From: Eriocheir sinensis
Lineage: Eukaryota > Arthropoda > Malacostraca > Decapoda > Varunidae
Direction of reading: 5' to 3'
DNA: 64,000 bases
Assembly: GCF_024679095.1 (NCBI RefSeq)
Contig: NC_066513.1
Location: forward strand, 9,090,606 to 9,154,605
The notes below the pieces were generated by a model that was not told where the DNA came from, did not search any database, and saw only the letters and a program-made list of their open reading frames with translations. The stretch's first letter is position 1. Each line of letters starts with the position of its first letter. The translations under genes and the position numbers were made by a program. This document shows positions 47,001 to 59,740 of this stretch, piece by piece.

Positions 47001-47960
47001 TTTGTTGTTCCGGGCGTTACGTACGGCGTTGTTGAGAGCACTTCCAAATCTGGCTGCCCCGATGAGGGAGACAGGTGTATGCCGTCCCCTTGGAAAAATC
47101 TACTCTGGCCGTAGAAATGTTCAGGCGATTACAAAAATTCGACGTCAAAGCTCTCCGCAGAGGTCCTGCAGGCCGGTTGTTGAGGCTGAAGGCCTGGTAC
47201 CTGTAGAAGTCGCCCTCATCCCATGTCCGTGGTAGAGATTCCTGAAATCAAAATATTAGGGATTTGATCTTATACTGCTGGATGAGCCTACGGTACTTGT
47301 CATGCAGTTCACTCAGGTCAGGTCGGCTAATTTGACGTCGTTTGTACCGCAATATTAACGGAGAACAAAGGTGAGTCATTAGAGGCCTCAGCAGGAGACC
47401 TCGTCCAGGGCAGCTGTGATGTCGTCAGCACCAGCTCAGGATAACAGTGATTACGCCTACGACAGGGACTCTGCCACAGGAATTCAACCACCTGATGGCG
47501 AATCATGAATCACCGACCAGAAGGTAACTCTGTTCCTCATCCTCCTCCTCATTATAGCCAAATCTATTGTAGTATTAAGGTAGGATAAATGGCTCTAGGG
47601 CGAATTTGGCTCCTCCCCTCTCTCACGGGGGAGTGAAGCATTCAGCAGTCAGCTCTACCGGTTCCTGTGACGTGCCTTCTTCAGGTGGCTGGGCATCGAA
47701 GTGCCAGGTGAGGAGGTGATGAGGGCCCGTCAATTGCAGGAGGGGGCGACGATGTTGGACTGGATGAAACTCCTGCAAAGGTATCAACAGTACTTATTGG
47801 ATTCGGTGATCTTCTTCTCATGATGGTGTATTTTCGTCCTGTTGAAGGAGTCTCGTTTCCATCTGCTGAGGTCCAACAGGCAGATCTCTTGCAATTGACA
47901 GTCGATCGTCCTGAGAAGAAATGACCAATGAAGTTTCCTGTGCAAGTCGAACATTTCTTT
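44040..47960 (-). pseudogene. Coding relics of C2 (ORF1, endonuclease, RT)
   Basis: Minus-strand signatures in order: the Gln/Glu-rich helix after the paired-Cys start (about 47960-47830); SGNH blocks, with the GDS loop near 47515 and GTND-like near 47340; GGVALFVKS-like sequence near 46670; ILGD-type loop near 46450; FEIKPDEVLKALKSLKTNKS and GPDKVYPTLL in 45583-45460; [20 protein letters not shown] with [20 protein letters not shown] in 45070-44940; and LEKRRLEETL near 44310. No frame exceeds 95 codons, so nothing is translatable. Confidence 0.75.
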
Positions 47961-48059
47961 AGCGCTCTGTCTTGGTAAGGAGGAGGTATCTATATATTTC
48001 GCTTTTGCTTTTTTCTTTTCGTAGGGCAGAGGGACGCGTGCGTGAATAAGCGAGAATGA

Positions 48060-48480
48060 TGAGAGAGAGTGAGAGATGGGAAGGCGTAGGAGGGAGATGG
48101 GGATGGAGGAGGAGGAAGAGGAGCGAAGGAAGAGAGAGAGAGAGAGAGGTGGGAACGAGATAGGGAGTGAGGAAGGAGGAGACGAGAGAGGGGGGCAAGT
48201 GGGGGGGTAGTAATGAGGAGGCAGTGGAGGGGCAATGGAGAGGAGGCGAGAGAAGAGTGGGAAGGCGTAGGAGGAGAGATTGAGGGATGGAGAGGGAGAA
48301 GAGGGCGAAGGAAAGGAGAGAGAGGTGGGAACGAGATCAGGAGTGAGGAAGAGAGAGACAGAGAAGGGGGACAAAGTGGGGGTAATGTGAGAGAGAGAGA
48401 GAGAGAGGGGAGGGCAATGGAGGGAGGCTGAGAGAAGAGGGAGGAGCCAGGAAACGCGAGAGAGGGGAGGGAGAGGATTA
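48060..48480. repeat. GA-rich tract, 5' untranslated region of C2
   Basis: Imperfect GA/GGA repeats with embedded GTGGGAACGAGAT motifs occur here. The reverse complement of that motif (ATCTCGTTCCCAC) recurs in the C3 leader at about 49088 and 49258. Confidence 0.85.
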
Positions 48481-48690
48481 CTGGTCTCCTGGGGAATAAT
48501 CACCTGGTCAAGAATCCAGGTCAGGAGTGGAGTCTGAACACCTGCGTAGGAAGCAGCGTCAGAGTGGAATCTGGAGATATATAAAGAATGTGGCGGAAAG
48601 AGTGTAACACTGTGTTTTTGTGTATAGGTGTATATATGTTTTACAGGGCGCTCTGCGAGGGAGGGTAGATACAGGCGGAGAGAGGTAGTA

Positions 48691-48769
48691 AAAATAAGGG
48701 CAATAGCAATCCTGTCAATGAGCACGTGGTCGCACAACAAACAGCACACCTGCGGGCAGCTAACTCAGT
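48691..48769. other. Spacer between head-to-head C2 and C3
   Basis: Homology between the two copies starts at their shared GTATCTACCCTC (about 48676 reversed and 48784). The roughly 100 bp between has no clear inverted match. Confidence 0.6.
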
Positions 48770-49020
48770 TGACAATAAGCACTGTATCTACCCTCTCGCA
48801 GTAGCGCCCTGTAAAACATATATACACCTATACACAAAACACAGTGTTACACTCTTTCCGCCACATTCTTTATATATTTCAGATTCCACTCCGACGCCAC
48901 TTCTACGCAGGTGTTCAGACCTACCTGACCTGACTTGACCAGATTATTCCCCAGAGACCAGTAATCCTCCCTCCTCCCTCTCGCGTTTCGCTCCTCCTCT
49001 TCTCTCGCCTCCCCTCTCCA

Positions 49021-49432
<412 letters not shown>

Positions 49433-49494
49433 GTCCCTCTGCCCTACGAAAAAGAAAAAGCAAAGCAAATATATAGATACCTCCTCCTTACCAA

Positions 49495-50440
49495 GATGGC
49501 GCTAAAGAAATGTTCGACTTGCACAGAAACTTCTCTGGTCATTTCTTCTCAGGACGATCGACTGTCTGCAAGATCTGCCTGTTGACTCAGCAGATGGAAA
49601 CGAGACTCCTTCAACAGGACGAAAGGCTAACGGCTGGCGAGAAGAAGATCACCGAACTAACAAGTACTGTTGATACCTTGCAGGAGTTTATCCAGGCCAA
49701 CATCGTCGCCCTCCTGCAATTGACGCCTCATCACCCTCCTCACCTGCACTCGATGCCCAGCCACCTTCCGAAGAAGGCACGTCACAGGGAACCAGTAGAG
49801 CTGACGCTGAATGCTTCACCCCGTGAGAGGAGGAGCCAGACCCGCCCTAGAGCCATTTATCCTACTCATTGCTACAACAGATTTGCCATACTGGAGGAGG
49901 AGGACGAGAACAGAGCACCTTCTTGGTCGGTGACTCTATGATTCGCCATCAGGTGGTTGAATTCTGTGGCAGAGTCCCCGTCGTAGGCGTAACTACTGTT
50001 ATCCTGGAGCTGGTGTTGACGACATCACAGCTGCCCTGGACGAGGTCTCCGCTGAGGCCTCTAATGACTCACTCTTTGTTCTCCACACAGGTACAAACGA
50101 CGTCACCACGACCAGTCTGAGGAACTGCTGGACAAGTACCGTAGGCTCATCCAGCAGTATAAGACTAAATCCTAATATTTTGATTTCAGGAATTCTACCA
50201 CGGACATGGGATGAGGGCGACTTCTACAGTAAGGCCTTCAGCCTCAACAACCGCCTGCAGACTCTCTGCGGAGAGCTTGACGTCGAATTCTTTAACGCCT
50301 GGAACGATTTCTACGGCCAGAGTAGACTTTTCAAAGGGACAGCATACCTGTCCCCATCAGGGCAGCCAGATTTGGAAGGCTCCTCAACAACGCCGTACGT
50401 AACGCCCGAACAACAAAAACGACTCTCAGCCACGTCCTTC
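49495..50440 (+). pseudogene. ORF1 of C3: paired-Cys N-terminus plus SGNH hydrolase domain
   Basis: ATG at 49495 opens MALKKCSTC (C-x2-C). One frame change then leads into CKICLLTQQMETRLLQQDER with a coiled-coil-like helix and a Pro/His-rich linker (49510-49941). In the next frame FLVGDSMIRHQVVEFCGR gives SGNH block I (about 49920-49975). A GTND-type block III follows near 50090 and the ISGILPRTWDEGDFYSKAFS and LNNRLQTLC segments (50180-50280). The expected GD.IHL.P block V is altered near 50335-50360. The arrangement matches element B ORF1 but the sequences are quite different, so two CR1 lineages carry it. Confidence 0.78.
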
Positions 50441-50540
50441 CATCCCGCCCGTGTAAATAGACACCTCACACCGCAACAGACTCGTAACATTGAACCCACC
50501 AGTAACTCTATTACCAAGCTTCAAGATAACCTAAGGTCCA

Positions 50541-51240
50541 TAGTTTCAATGCGCGTAGCCTAAGAAACAAATTTGATGAACTGCGATGTCTTGCTCTGAC
50601 AGAAAACTTTGACGTAATTGCTATAACCGAAACATTTATCGACACCACTAATATTGATTTAAGTTCCGAATATAACATAGATGGCTACAGATTCTTCAAC
50701 AATGATCGTGTAAACCGTAGAGGGGGTGGTGTCGCCCTTTTTGTCAAAAGCTACTTGCAACCTACTGACAAAACACCAAGAAACAGTAACGTTGAACATT
50801 TGTGCGTGCGAGTAAACATTGCAAAAGTCAATTTAAATATATCTGTCACTTACAGGCCTCCAGGGCAATCACTTGATGGCGATCTTGAAATGTACAGCGT
50901 CTTAAGGCAGTCACTTAATAACAGCGACTCACTGATACTAGGAGACTTTAACCTCCCCCATATCGACTGGGCGACACTGTCGGGTACAGAAGGTGAGTCC
51001 CATAGAATGATCGAATTTCTAGAGGAAAATTATCTAAGCCAAATGGTTTCTGAACCAACTCGACAAAATAACATACTTGACCTTGTTATAGCGACCCAAG
51101 ATAACCTAGTCAGTAATGTCACGGTAGGAGAACACCTCGGTTCCTGCGATCATAAACTAGTGCGCGTTGACATTAGAGCTCAAACATCGGTGACTGAAAA
51201 TAAAGTTAAGGTGCCCAATTTCAAAGAGCCAACTTCGTAG
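50541..51240 (+). pseudogene. Endonuclease of C3, intact domain
   Basis: One open frame spans the whole endonuclease: SFNARSLRNKFDELRC, VIAITETFIDT, NRRGGGVALFVKS, VTYRPPGQSLDGDLEM, LILGDFNLPHIDWATL (catalytic loop), VSEPTRQNNILDLVIA and GSCDHKLVRVDI. Catalytic Asn, Glu, Asp, Asn, Asp and His positions all look filled. A frame change at about 50545 separates it from ORF1 and another after 51240 from the linker. The domain alone looks functional, but the ORF around it is not. Confidence 0.85.
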
Positions 51241-51769
51241 AAATCCGACGAAAACTAATAGATATGCAACTATCAGATGACGGCAATGCAGAGGACGCCT
51301 GGCTAAACTTTAAAATCACTTACTCACTCAGCAGGACACATTTGTCCCCTTGTGCGAGAAGCGAATTAACACTAATAAAGTCCACCTTGGTTTAATAGCG
51401 AAATTAAACACTCAGTCAAGGAGAAAATTGTCTTACAGGTTAAAGAAAGACCAAAGCACGCCCGAAAACATTAGACTTTACAATGATGCAAGGCGACGAG
51501 TAAAAGATTAGTGCATCAGGCAAAGCGTAGATATGAAGAAAATATTGCAGCCAACTGTAAAATAATCCGAAATCCTTCTTCAGTTACATAAACAACAGAA
51601 AGGCGATCAGAAGTGGAATTGGACCTTTAATAAACAGCGACGGTGCACTAGTGACTGACAGCCAACACGTTGCAAACCTATTAAATAATTACTTTTCCTC
51701 GGTGTTTAATAATAACAGTCCTCCCACCACCACCACCAACACCAGTACTAATGAAAATCCGAGCATGCA

Positions 51770-53285
51770 TTGTCTAACTTTGAAATAAAACCCGATGAAG
51801 TCCTTAAAGCCCTCAAATCACTTAAAACAAATAAAAGTCCTGGACCTGATAAAGTATATCCAACTCTGCTGAAAGAAACAAAGAGCGAAATACTCTCCTC
51901 CCTCACAACCGTATTCAATATGTCCTTGCGACAAGGCATTGTCCCTTCAGATTGGAAAAGGCTAACGTGACACCGATTTTTAAGAAAGGAGACAAAATAG
52001 TACCAGGTAATTACAGGCCCATTAGTCTAACTTCGGTTGTAGGTAAGCTACTTGAGGGCATAATTAGAGACAAAATTGTGAGTTACCTTGAAAGCCACTC
52101 ATTAATTGGGGACTCACAACATGGCTTCCGAAACAAAAGATCCTGCCTATCAAATCTATTAACCTTTTATAACGACCTCTTCACTGTTTATGACGTAACC
52201 AAATCACTGGACGTAGTCTATCTTGATTTCAGAAAGCGTTTGATAAAGTCCCGCATCATAAATTACTTTACAAATTAAAACAAATAGGTATTGACGGTCA
52301 GGTAAACCAATGGATCGCGAATTGGTTGAGCAACAGACAACAAAGAGTAGTGATTGACGGATTTAACTCAGAGTGGGCGCCTGTCACTAGTGGCGTCCCT
52401 CAGGGCTCGGTTCTTGGCCCAGTGCTCTTCATTATTTACATCAACGACGTGGATGTTGGACTCAATAACCGCATTAGTAAATTTGCAGACGACACAAAGA
52501 TTGGTAACTCGGTTCTCACTGACGAAGACAGGCAGCCTCCAAGAGGATTTGCACAAAATTTCAACTTGGTCGGATAGATGGAGATGCCCTTTAACGTAGA
52601 CAAGTGCCAGGTCCTTCAAGTTGGAACGAGGAATAAAAAGTTTGATTACGAAATGCGCGGCGTTAAACTCAAAAGCGTTCAATGCGTCAAGGACTTGGGG
52701 GTCAAAATCGCGTCAAACCTCAAATTCTCACAGCAATGCATCGATGCAGCAAATAAAGCGAACAGAATGTTGGGCTTCATTAAAAGAAACTTTTATTTAA
52801 GAATAAAGATGTAATACTCCGCTCTACAACAGTTTAGTCAGACCCCACTTGGAATATGCGGTACAGTTTTGGTCTCCTCACCATGCAAAGGATATTGCTA
52901 AATTAGAAGGTGTTCAGCGTCGGGCAACGAAATTATCCCTTCCTTGCGCAACAAATCCTACGAAGAAAGGCTTTCTACCCTTAACATGTTCTCTCTTGAG
53001 AAACGTCGCCTCCGAGGAAAACTGATCGAATGTTTTAAAATACTTAATGGTTTCACGAATGTAGACAGATCAACATTGTTTATGATCGATGACACTTTGC
53101 GCACGAGGAACAATGGCGTAAAACTCAGATGTAGACAAGTAAATTCAGACTGCACCAAATTTTTCTTCACCAACGTTGTAGTGCGAGAATGGAATAAGCT
53201 CCCATCATCAGTGGTCCAGTGTAACACGATTGACTCCTTCAAAAATAAGCTCGACCGTCACTTCCTTCAACTTAATATCAACTAG
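51770..53285 (+). pseudogene. Reverse transcriptase of C3
   Basis: Five frame blocks join in order: FEIKPDEVLKALKSLKTNKS and GPDKVYPTLL (51770-51970); NVTPIFKKGDK, NYRPISLTS, SQHGFRNKRSC and DVVYLDFRK (51952-52278); [17 protein letters not shown] and catalytic FADDTKI (52326-52577); FNVDKCQVLQVG, KDLGVKIASN (52578-52814); and [17 protein letters not shown] with VVREWNKLPSSV (52944-53285). At least two joins are single-base shortenings (A-run at 51953-51957 and the AGGAAAGC reading at 52236). Otherwise the protein is well conserved with C1 and C4. Confidence 0.85.
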
Positions 53286-53403
53286 AGTAGAAATGCAACG
53301 TTTTGGAGTCTTCTGATTAATGTAAAATCACTTAGGTTTAAGGACAGACCACCAAGTCTGGACCATGGGGTCTGTGTGGTCTGATTTTCTATGTAAATCT
53401 ATG

Positions 53404-53410
<7 letters not shown>

Positions 53411-53459
<49 letters not shown>
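53411..53459. repeat. (CT)n following C3 terminus
   Basis: CT dinucleotides continue directly from the terminal ATGTAAATCT unit. Confidence 0.95.
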
Positions 53460-53461
<2 letters not shown>

Positions 53462-53739
53462 CACCCCCCTTATCGCCCAGACCATCACTCCTACATAGCC
53501 TTCCTTCCCTTTTTTTTTCTCTCCCTCCTTCCTTTACCTCCCCCTCCCCCCCCCCCTCCCCCCCCCTCTGATAACAGCCTCAGTCGTGCACCAATAGCCA
53601 CGCCTTCCCGGGTCCCTTTATCACATTTTTTTTATATAAGCTGCTCTCTTTCTACTTCTGGTCTCGAGATTTTTTTTTTTTTGTGTGTGTGTGTGTGTCT
53701 GCTTTATTGTTTTTTTATTTTTTTATTTTTTTTATTTTT
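53460..53739. other. C/T-rich spacer with T and GT runs
   Basis: Low-complexity pyrimidine sequence, a T run with (GT)n at 53670-53698, then T-rich sequence leading into A5. No gene. Confidence 0.7.
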
Positions 53740-55003
53740 TTACAGCAAAGGAGACAGCTCAAGGGCACAAAAAAGTAAACATTAATAAAAAAGCCTGCTA
53801 CTCGCTGCTCCTAAAAAGAATCCAAAGAGGTGGCCGAAAGATAGGTCAGTTTCGGAAGGAGAGGTGTCCTGATACCCTCCTCTTGAAAGAGTTCAAGTCG
53901 TAGGCAGGAGGAAATACAGATGAAGGAAGATTGTTCCAGAGTTTACCAGCGTGAGGGATGAAAGAGTGAAGATGCTGGTTAACTCTTGCATAAGGGGTTT
54001 GGACAGTATAGGGATGAGCATGAGTAGAAAGTCGAGTGCAGCGGGGCCGCGGGAGGAGGGCATGCAGTTAGCAAGTTCAGAAGAGCAGTCAGCGTGGAAA
54101 TATCGATAGAAGATAGAAAGAGAGGCAACATTGCGGCGGAATTTAAGAGGTAGAAGACTATCAGTATGAGGAGGAGAGCTGATGAGACGAAGAGCCTTTG
54201 CCTCCACTCTGTCCAGAAGAGCTGTGTGAGGGAGCCCCCACATGAGATGCATACTCCATACGAGGGCGGACAAGGCCCTGTATATGGACAGCAACTGTGC
54301 AGGGGAGAAGAACTGGCGGAGACGGTACAGAACGCCCAGCCTCGAGGAAGCTGATTTAGTAAGAGATGAGATATGAAGTTTCCAGTTGAGATTTTGAGTT
54401 AAGGATAGACCGAGGATGTTTAGTGTTGAGGAAGGTGATAGCTGGGTGTTGTCAAAGAATAGGGGATAGTTGTTTGGAAGATTGTGTCGAGTGGATAGGT
54501 GGAGAAACTGTGTTTTTGAGGCGTTGAAGGACACCAGGTTCTTCTTGCCCCAATCGGAAATAATAGTAAGGTCTGAGGCTAAGCGTTCTGCAGCCTCCAG
54601 CCTTGAGTCGTTAAGTTCCTGAAGGGTGGGTCTTCTATTAAAAGAAGTTGAATAATGCAGAGTGGAATCATCGGCGTAGGAATGGATAGGACAGTTCGTT
54701 TTGGAAAGAAGATCATCAATGAACAACAGAAAAAGAGTGGGAGATAGGACAGAACCCTGTGGGACACCACTGTTAATAGATTTAGGGGAAGAACAGTGAC
54801 CGTCTACCACGGCAGAAATAGAACGGTCAGAAAGGAAACTGGAGATAAAGGTACAGAGAGAAGGATAGAAACCGTAGGAGGGTAGTTTAGAAAGCAAAGA
54901 TTTGTGCCAGACCCTATCAAAAGCTTTTGATATGTCCAGCGCAATAGCAAAAGTTTCACCGAAACGGCTAAGAGAGGATGACCAAGAGTCAGTTAAGAAG
55001 GCT
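53740..55003 (-). mobile_element. Non-LTR family A, copy A5 (5'-truncated)
   Basis: Minus-strand copy starting with the complement of the A tail (T-run to 53740) and the AGCTCAAGGGCAC segment. It is nearly identical to A2/A3 up to 55003 (GTTAAGAAGGCTA), where similarity stops inside the RT palm. Beyond the break lie an unrelated AT-rich stretch and (TTA)n. Confidence 0.9.
53893..54897 (-). pseudogene. Reverse transcriptase C-terminal half of A5
   Basis: A 334-codon uninterrupted frame gives the longest clean family [34 protein letters not shown] (catalytic Asp pair), SDWGKKNLVSFNASKTQF, LGLSLTQNLNWKLHISSL, RLGVLYRLRQFFSPAQLLSI, LLDRVEAKALRLISSPP, DCSSELANCM and the C-terminal segment. The frame enters from upstream without a start codon, because the first half of the RT and the endonuclease are absent. 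It serves as the reference for reading A1-A4. Confidence 0.88.
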
Positions 55004-55062
55004 ATTTGTATTGATATTGTTGTTTATGATTTAATTGGTGAGTATTGCTTTTTTTGTATCGG

Positions 55063-55086
55063 TATTATTATTATTATTATTTTTAA

Positions 55087-55140
<54 letters not shown>
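55063..55140. repeat. (TTA)n microsatellite
   Basis: About 78 bp of ATT/TTA repeats with one interruption, shortly beyond the A5 break. Confidence 0.95.
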
Positions 55141-55617
55141 GAGGTTTTTCATTATTACTTATTATTTATTATCATTATCATTTACTATATCAATGCTAGT
55201 TTTGCTTTCACCATTTCAACCTCGAAATAAATGTTAAAAAATAGGAAGGAAAAAAATTGTCATATATACGTACATCATCATCTTCATCATCATCATTTAG
55301 TATCATTTCACGGACAGAATTACCTTTACTTTTTTACTTACTAAGCCTGGAAGACCTTTAATGTTTTCTTCACTTCTCTCTATGTGATAATCTGCATTCT
55401 TTTATAGTTTTTTACTCTTTTTATACTTTTTATACTTCAGTCTCTTGTATCTTAATTCTCCACACAATCTTGCAAAATTAATTAGTCTATCCGCTTTCTC
55501 TTTTTTTTCTATTCCTTGCATAATTGAGGAGGAGAAGAATCAAACTCGTGGATAGAGGAGAGGAAGGCAAGAGGAAGAAAGGCGGGCACTGAAGGAAGAG
55601 TATATACGGGAGAAGGG
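55141..55617. other. AT-rich, no recognised feature
   Basis: Contains short CATCAT runs; no gene seen. Confidence 0.5.
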
Positions 55618-55880
55618 AGGAGGAAAAGGAGGGAGGGAGGTGGGGTGGATGAAGGAAAAAGGAACATATGGGTGGAGCGAGTAAGGTCATTGGAGGAAAA
55701 GGAGGGAGAGCGGTGAGGTGGATAAAGGAAAAAGGAACATATAGGTGGAGCTAGCAAGGTCATAGGAGGAAAAGGAGGGAGAGCGGTGAGGTGGATAAGG
55801 GAAGAAGAAACATATGGGCGAAGCGAGTAAGGTCGTAGGAGGAGGAAGAGGAGGGCGGGAGAGAGAGGTGGGATTGATGA
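55618..55880. repeat. 73-bp tandem repeat, 3.5 copies
   Basis: Copies start at about 55619, 55692, 55765 and 55838 with GGAGGAAAAGGAGGGAG. Each contains GGAACATATGGGTGGAGCGA-like sequence. The spacing is exactly 73 bp. Confidence 0.9.
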
Positions 55881-57109
<1,229 letters not shown>

Positions 57110-57158
57110 TGGAGGAATTTTGTATATTTAGATGAGAAGCACATGCTCTAAGATATAT

Positions 57159-57300
<142 letters not shown>

Positions 57301-57366
57301 CTTACTATATTTTTTTTTTCAGCCTCGTGACATTTTCCCATTTTTTTCAATTTAAGGGACGCGCCA

Positions 57367-57368
<2 letters not shown>

Positions 57369-57398
<30 letters not shown>
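57369..57398. repeat. (CT)n microsatellite
   Basis: About 30 bp of CT. Confidence 0.95.
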
Positions 57399-57401
<3 letters not shown>

Positions 57402-57489
57402 TTCCTTGTTAACCGTATCTGATCTTTCCGTGTCTATTATCACATTTTTTCGTCTATTTTCTTTCATATTTTCGTTCATGAGGTTTTTC

Positions 57490-57654
<165 letters not shown>

Positions 57655-57662
57655 GATGTTCA

Positions 57663-58797
57663 TGGTGGTGGTCTTGTTATTATCACATTTTTTATTATTA
57701 CAGAACCCTCGTGGTAGTGGTAGTAGTGGTGGTAGTAGTGGTGAGGTTATGGTGGTAGTGGTTGTGGTGGTGGTGTGGTTATGGTGGTAGTGGTTGTGGT
57801 GGTGGTGGTGGTGAGGTTATGGTGGTAGTGGTTGTGGTGATGGTGGTAGCGGTGGTGGTGGTAGTGGTTGTGGTGGTGGTGTGGTTATGGTGGTAGTGGT
57901 TGTGGTGGTGGTGGTGGTGAGGTTATGGTGGTAGTGGTGGTGTGGTTATGGTGGTAGTGGTTGTGGTGGTGGTGTGGTTATGGTGGTAGTGGTTGTGGTG
58001 GTGGTGGTGGTGAGGTTATGGTGGTAGTGGTTGTGGTGATGGTGGTTGTGGTGATGGTGGTGGTAGTTGTGATGGTGGCTGTGGTAGTGGGGGTGGTGGT
58101 GTGGTTATGGTGGTAGTGGTTGTGGTGGTGGTGTGGTTATGGTGGTAGTGGTTGTGGTGGTGGTGTGGTTATGGTGGTAGTGGTTGTGGTGGTGGTGGTG
58201 GTGCTAATGGTGGTGGTGGTGTGGTTATGGTGGTTGTGGTGGTGGTGTGGTTATGGTGGTGGTGGTGGTGGTGTGGTTATGGTGGTAGTGGTTGTGGTGG
58301 TGGTGTGGTTATGGTGGTAGTGGTTGTGGTGGTGGTGTGGTTATGGTGGTAGTGGTTGTGGTGGTGGTGGTGGTGAGGTTATGGTGGTAGTGGTTGTGGT
58401 GATGGTGGTTGTGGTGATGGTGGTGGTAGTTGTGATGGTGGCTGTGGTAGTGGTGGTGTGGTTATGGTGGTAGTGGTTGTGGTGGTGGTGTGGTTATGGT
58501 GGTAGTGGTTGTGGTGGTGGTGGTGGTGAGGTTATGGTGGTAGTGGTTGTGGTGATGGTGGTAGCGGTGGTGGTGGTAGTGGTTGTGGTGATGGTGGTGG
58601 TAGCTGTGATGGTGGTGGTGGGGGTTGTGGTGTGGTTATGGTGGTAGTGGTTGTGGTGGTGGTGTGGTTATGGTGGTAGTGGTTGTGGTGGTGGTTGTGG
58701 TGAGGTTATGGTGGTAGTGGTTGTGGTGGTGGTGTGGTTATGGTGGTAGTGGTTGTGGTGGTGGTTGTGGTGAGGTTATGGTGGTAGTGGTGGTAGG
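57663..58797. repeat. GGT-rich minisatellite with higher-order structure
   Basis: About 1.1 kb built of ~32-bp units (GGTTATGGTGGTAGTGGTTG plus TGGTGGTGGTGT variants). Larger blocks recur, for example the run with GTGATGGTGGTGGTAGTTGT at about 58050 and again at about 58415. No T, G or A codon pattern suggests a real protein. Confidence 0.93.
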
Positions 58798-59300
58798 TTA
58801 GTATCTCTAGACCTCTTTTTCTCCCTCTTTTTTTCCTTTAAATTCTTCCGTGTTATTTGATCCCACGCCTCCCGTTTTTTGTGCGTGGCGTTTTTTGTCG
58901 GGTTCAGAGGTGTGCTGGAGGCCGTGATGAGACCACCTTTTTTTGTGTCTGTGGCTTTTTATTCGACTTTAAAAGATGTCCCGAGATTGTACATTTTTGT
59001 TTTACTTACATTTTCATTTTCATTTTTATTTATTTTTCTCGTCTGCTCTTGCTCTCATCGATACTTTGTTGTTTACTTCTTCATCTGTTTATATTCGCCC
59101 TTTTTTTAAATCTATACTTTATTTTTTATATGATTATGATAATGGTATTTTTCCTGTTTTTTTCTTCATAGTAATACCTTTTCCCTATTTTTTGTTTCCT
59201 TTCTTCCCTTTTCTTTCTTTATTTCTTTATATTTGCTTTCTTTTCTCTGTTCTATTTCAAGATTCTGGTATTTGTATTTTTTTTTCTTTTCGTTGCATCT
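58798..59300. other. T-rich, no recognised feature
   Basis: Pyrimidine/T-rich sequence; the three overlapping frames at 58857-59305 are compositional. Confidence 0.55.
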
Positions 59301-59740
59301 TTTAACACATGATAGCCAGCACCTTATGGTATAAATCAGCAAAGAATGTCCTCACTTTGTTGTATAGAAAGTCTCATTAGTAAGGAAGTATATATGAGTT
59401 TTCTGAGTCTAGACCTATACTAACTGCTCGGGGTTTGTTAGGTTAGGTAAGGTTAAGTTTAGGGTATCTTCAAACACACGATAGCCAGTACCTTATGGTA
59501 TAAATTAACAAAGAATGGCCTCACTTTGTTGTATAGAAAGTCTCATTAGTAAGGAAGCATATATGAATTTTCTGAGTCAAGACCTATAGTAACTTTTTTT
59601 TTTCATTATTGTTTCCCTTATTTTTGCCCTTGAGCTGCTTCCTATGCTGTAAAAAAACCAATTTGGGGTTTGTTTGGTTAGGTTAGGTTAAGTTTGGGGT
59701 ATCTTCAAACACATGATAGCCAGCACCTCATGGAGTAAAA
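59301..59740. repeat. ~165-bp tandem repeat, 2.3 copies
   Basis: Units start at 59306, 59474 and 59709 with ACACATGATAGCCAGCACCT-like sequence and share TCACTTTGTTGTATAGAAAG and TCTCATTAGTAAGGAAG. Each ends in GTTAGGTTAGG-rich sequence. The second unit is longer because of a 64-bp insertion. Confidence 0.9.
59594..59657 (+). mobile_element. Family A, copy A6 (64-bp 3' tail only)
   Basis: The inserted block runs from a T-run through TTTTTGCCCTTGAGCTGCTTCC to TGCTGTAAAAAAA. It matches the last ~65 bp of A3 (12250-12315) in the same order, ending in the A tail. It interrupts the second unit of a tandem repeat whose first unit gives the empty site. Confidence 0.85.

Larger units (their letters stand above)
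43893..48690 (-). mobile_element. CR1-type family C, copy C2 (near full length, decayed)
   Basis: This minus-strand copy aligns to C3 along its length. The 3' terminus has two units of (C)TATGTAAAT (43893-43920). RT (44040-45600), endonuclease (about 46160-46880), SGNH/ORF1 (about 46950-47960) and a GA-rich (sense CT-rich) 5' untranslated region (48060-48480) follow up to about 48690. It has many more indels than C3, for example at [10 protein letters not shown], which is scrambled near 44930. It faces C3 head to head. Confidence 0.85.

Noticed and set aside
57663..58352. Gly/Val/Trp/Cys-rich frames in the GGT minisatellite
   Set aside because: Compositional artefact; no non-repeat protein flanks and no conserved motif.
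59440..59700. Interstitial arthropod telomere repeat (TTAGG)n
   Set aside because: Only two or three consecutive TTAGG-like units, embedded in a longer tandem repeat; the same short motif is also scattered at 25440-26230.
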